From positions 1 through 7,108 of the forward strand of contig JAJYOM010000079.1 of assembly GCA_021796175.1 (NCBI GenBank): a stretch of DNA of 7,108 bases, in the 5' to 3' direction. This document shows positions 5,801 to 7,108 of this stretch, one piece after another; positions within the stretch are counted from its first letter, which is position 1, and each line of letters starts with the position of its first letter. Made by a program: the position numbers and the translations under genes. This stretch comes from Thermoplasmata archaeon. GTDB lineage: Archaea > Thermoplasmatota > Thermoplasmata > Sysuiplasmatales > Sysuiplasmataceae. Under the pieces are notes generated by a model, which did not search any database, was not told the origin of the DNA, and saw only the letters and a list, made by a program, of their open reading frames with translations.

Positions 5801-5971
5801 TCGCTCGATGATTTCTCGATGGAACAGAAGTCACTTTCCTCAGATGTCATGGACAGGAGCCTGATGTTCGATCAGGATGCTCCCTTCTGCTCTGTCTGCG
5901 GGCATGTGACGGTGAGGAACGGCAGCTGCTACAAGTGCCTCAACTGCGGCAGCACTACAGGCTGTTCCTGA
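2861..5971 (+). CDS. nrdJ: Adenosylcobalamin-dependent (class II) ribonucleoside-diphosphate/triphosphate reductase
   Basis: A 1036-residue enzyme that reduces ribonucleotides to deoxyribonucleotides with a thiyl radical made from coenzyme B12. No ATP-cone is evident at the N-terminus. QCSACF (Cys203) and [10 protein letters not shown] (Cys423) supply the active-site redox pair. NASNPCSE carries Asn410, the radical Cys412 and Glu414 of the finger loop. [21 protein letters not shown] (594 onward) is the substrate phosphate-binding loop, and [22 protein letters not shown] is a barrel segment. Residues about 835-950 form the extra domain of long-form NrdJ ([28 protein letters not shown]). The C-terminus is Cys-rich (Cys1010, 1013, 1023, 1026, 1029, 1035; CSVCG...GSTTGCS): a zinc-ribbon-like tail with a terminal Cys that probably re-reduces the active site. 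The form resembles bacterial (actinobacterial, alphaproteobacterial) NrdJ. The 3' end overlaps the convergent larE-like gene by 17 bp. Intact, with no frameshift. Confidence 0.97.
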   Translation: [1036 protein letters not shown]

Positions 5972-6809
5972 GAGACAAATTCATCGATCCTGTTCTGAAG
6001 CCTTCCAGGTCGAGCGTAACGTAGGCGAAACCAAGCGACCTGAAGCGCTCTGCAATCTCTTTCCGTGTCTTTTCCTCCACAAGCTGGCTCAGGAACTCGC
6101 TGTCCACTTCAATTCTTGCCACATTGCCGTGCAAACGGACGCGAACATTCCTGAAGCCATGATCGCGGAGCACCTCCTCCGCCCCTTCCACCATCAAGAG
6201 CGACTTTGCATCGATAACCTGGCCATACTGAATCCTCGATGAGAGGCATGAGTTGGAGGGCCTGTCGTGCGCGCTGAGACCAAGTGCCTTCGCCATCTCA
6301 CGCACTTCCTGCTTCCCGATTGCACATTCCAGCAGCGGAAAGCATATTCCCGACTCCGCCGCTGCACGAATGCCTGGCCTGAAGTCGCCTTCATCAGATG
6401 AATTGACCCCGAGGGCGACAGCAGGCAATCCTTCTTTCCTTGCAAATGCCCAGAGTGCCGAGGACAGCTCGGCCTTGCAGTGGTAGCACCTCATTGCATC
6501 GTTTTTCCTGTATTCCGGATTTTCGAACTCTGATGTCTCCACGAATACATGCCGAATGCCGATCTCGCGCGCGTTCCCCGATGCGAGCAGCCTGTCGGCG
6601 GAAGAAAGGGACGGTGAAGCTGCAGTGACAGCCACCGCCTTGTCACCAAGTTCGTCAAAAGCCACCTTTGCGAGCAGCGAACTGTCCACGCCCGCAGAGA
6701 GACCAATTACAATTCCGCCCTTGTTTCTGAGCAGGCTTCTCAGTGAATGCAGCTTGGGGTTCTCGGTAAAAATCCGGGATGCATCGATCGCATAACCGTC
6801 AGTTGCCAT
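5955..6809 (-). CDS. larE: LarE-like ATP-dependent sulfur transferase (PP-loop family)
   Basis: A 284-residue soluble protein of the LarE family. LarE adenylylates, then sulfurates, the pyridinium dicarboxylate precursor of the nickel-pincer cofactor used by lactate racemase. The N-terminal PP-loop ATP pyrophosphatase signature is IGLSAGVDSSLLAK (SAGVDS at 38-43). Family landmarks are AMRCYHCKAEL (Cys108, Cys111), ALGVNSSDEGDFRPGIRAA (132-150), NSCLSSRIQYG (Cys188, the position of the sacrificial or cluster-binding cysteine), and the C-terminal GFRTGSMN. Cys156 and Cys162 are further cysteines. No larA, larB or larC is in view, so the substrate is uncertain; LarE homologues without those partners occur, and another sulfuration target is possible. 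The ATG at 6809 lacks a Shine-Dalgarno and has TTTAAT 24-29 bp upstream, suggesting a leaderless mRNA. The upstream minus-strand gene ends 81 bp away. Confidence 0.9.
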   Translation of the reverse strand: MATDGYAIDASRIFTENPKLHSLRSLLRNKGGIVIGLSAGVDSSLLAKVAFDELGDKAVAVTAASPSLSSADRLLASGNAREIGIRHVFVETSEFENPEYRKNDAMRCYHCKAELSSALWAFARKEGLPAVALGVNSSDEGDFRPGIRAAAESGICFPLLECAIGKQEVREMAKALGLSAHDRPSNSCLSSRIQYGQVIDAKSLLMVEGAEEVLRDHGFRNVRVRLHGNVARIEVDSEFLSQLVEEKTRKEIAERFRSLGFAYVTLDLEGFRTGSMNLSLRNSL

Positions 6810-6831
6810 TATTCAACCATCAGCAGTCCCG

Positions 6832-6839
6832 AATTAAAC
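6832..6839 (-). promoter_or_regulatory. TATA-like box of the larE-like gene (leaderless promoter)
   Basis: On the minus strand the sequence reads GTTTAATT, with TTTAAT 24-29 bp before the ATG at 6809. This is typical archaeal TATA spacing when transcription starts at or next to the start codon. It suggests the gene has its own promoter in the 81-bp gap after the coiled-coil gene. Confidence 0.45.
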
Positions 6840-6890
6840 ATTTCCCCTCGCGTGAAGACGACCTGCTGCAATTCATATGCTGAAAGGTCA

Positions 6891-7108
6891 TCATTCCACC
6901 TTTTCCCTCTTGGATCTGAGCTTCTTGACCTGCGAGATCAGGTGGTCAACTTTTTCCTGAGTGAGTGCAGAGAGCCTTTCGTACTTTTCACGTGTGATTT
7001 TATCGTTCTTCAACTGCCTTTTGAGGTCCTGGAGGTCCGCCTCGTATTCCGCCCTGATGGCATTCAGCCTCTTGATTTTCCTTTCTATGCTCTCAGGAAT
7101 AAAGTACG
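6891..7108 (-). CDS. C-terminal fragment of a charged coiled-coil protein
   Basis: The last 71 residues of a gene that begins beyond the right edge, read on the minus strand to a TGA at 6893-6891. The segment is almost wholly helical and charged: SIERKIKRLNAIRAEYEADL, QDLKRQLKNDKITREKYERL, then EKVDHLISQVKKLRSKREKV. Leu/Ile/Ala heptad spacing suggests coiled coil. The element 'LKNDKITREKYERL' resembles the short SHOCT-type helical motif (L...g.It.eeye.l) found at the ends of many unrelated proteins, but this is a weak likeness. There is no cysteine and no membrane segment. Function unknown. Clear reading frame and codon use like the neighbours support it as real. Confidence 0.7.
   Translation of the reverse strand, partial: YFIPESIERKIKRLNAIRAEYEADLQDLKRQLKNDKITREKYERLSALTQEKVDHLISQVKKLRSKREKVE

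Noticed and set aside
6253..6795. Plus-strand frames opposite the larE-like gene
   Set aside because: They are antisense shadows of a well-conserved PP-loop gene and encode nothing recognisable.

Overview
The window looks like a piece of an archaeal chromosome, most likely from the Thermoplasmata or a related euryarchaeal group. The lineage is an inference from style, not from a marker gene. In favour: two genes (lrp-like and larE-like) have no Shine-Dalgarno motif but carry TATA-like boxes about 24-33 bp upstream of their ATG, as leaderless archaeal genes do. Others use GGTG or GGAGG motifs with TTG or ATG starts. AGG arginine and ATA isoleucine codons are frequent. Base composition is near half G+C by eye. 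There is no rRNA, tRNA, CRISPR array, insertion sequence or phage gene in the window.

Left part (1-1147): an Lrp/AsnC-family regulator (minus strand) is followed 24 bp downstream by the truncated start of a membrane protein that resembles the N-terminus of M48/Ste24-type metalloproteases. The two probably form one transcript. Divergent from the regulator, across a 151-bp AT-rich region with TATA boxes and two perfect inverted repeats, lies a 54-codon basic small ORF of unknown function.

Middle (1148-2860): a RidA-family enamine/imine deaminase, which appears to start at a CTG codon, and an S-adenosylmethionine hydrolase (DUF62 family) with a TTG start. A perfect 7-bp inverted repeat lies next to the promoter of the second gene. 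The 321-bp gap from 2540 to 2860 has no gene. It holds a 12-bp-phased array of TGAATACA repeats, a TATA-like box, and a predicted 5' leader of about 160 nt with several hairpins, including two mutually exclusive pairings. It leads into nrdJ.

Right part (2861-7108): a full-length, long-form adenosylcobalamin-dependent (class II) ribonucleotide reductase, whose 3' end overlaps by 17 bp the convergent gene for a LarE-like PP-loop sulfur transferase. Last, on the minus strand, is the C-terminal part of a highly charged, probably coiled-coil protein.

The genes are mostly metabolic housekeeping: damage control of reactive enamines (RidA), SAM turnover, deoxynucleotide synthesis and sulfur insertion. 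I see no clear multi-gene defence or mobile system. The most interesting material is regulatory: the structured nrdJ leader and the phased repeats upstream of it.
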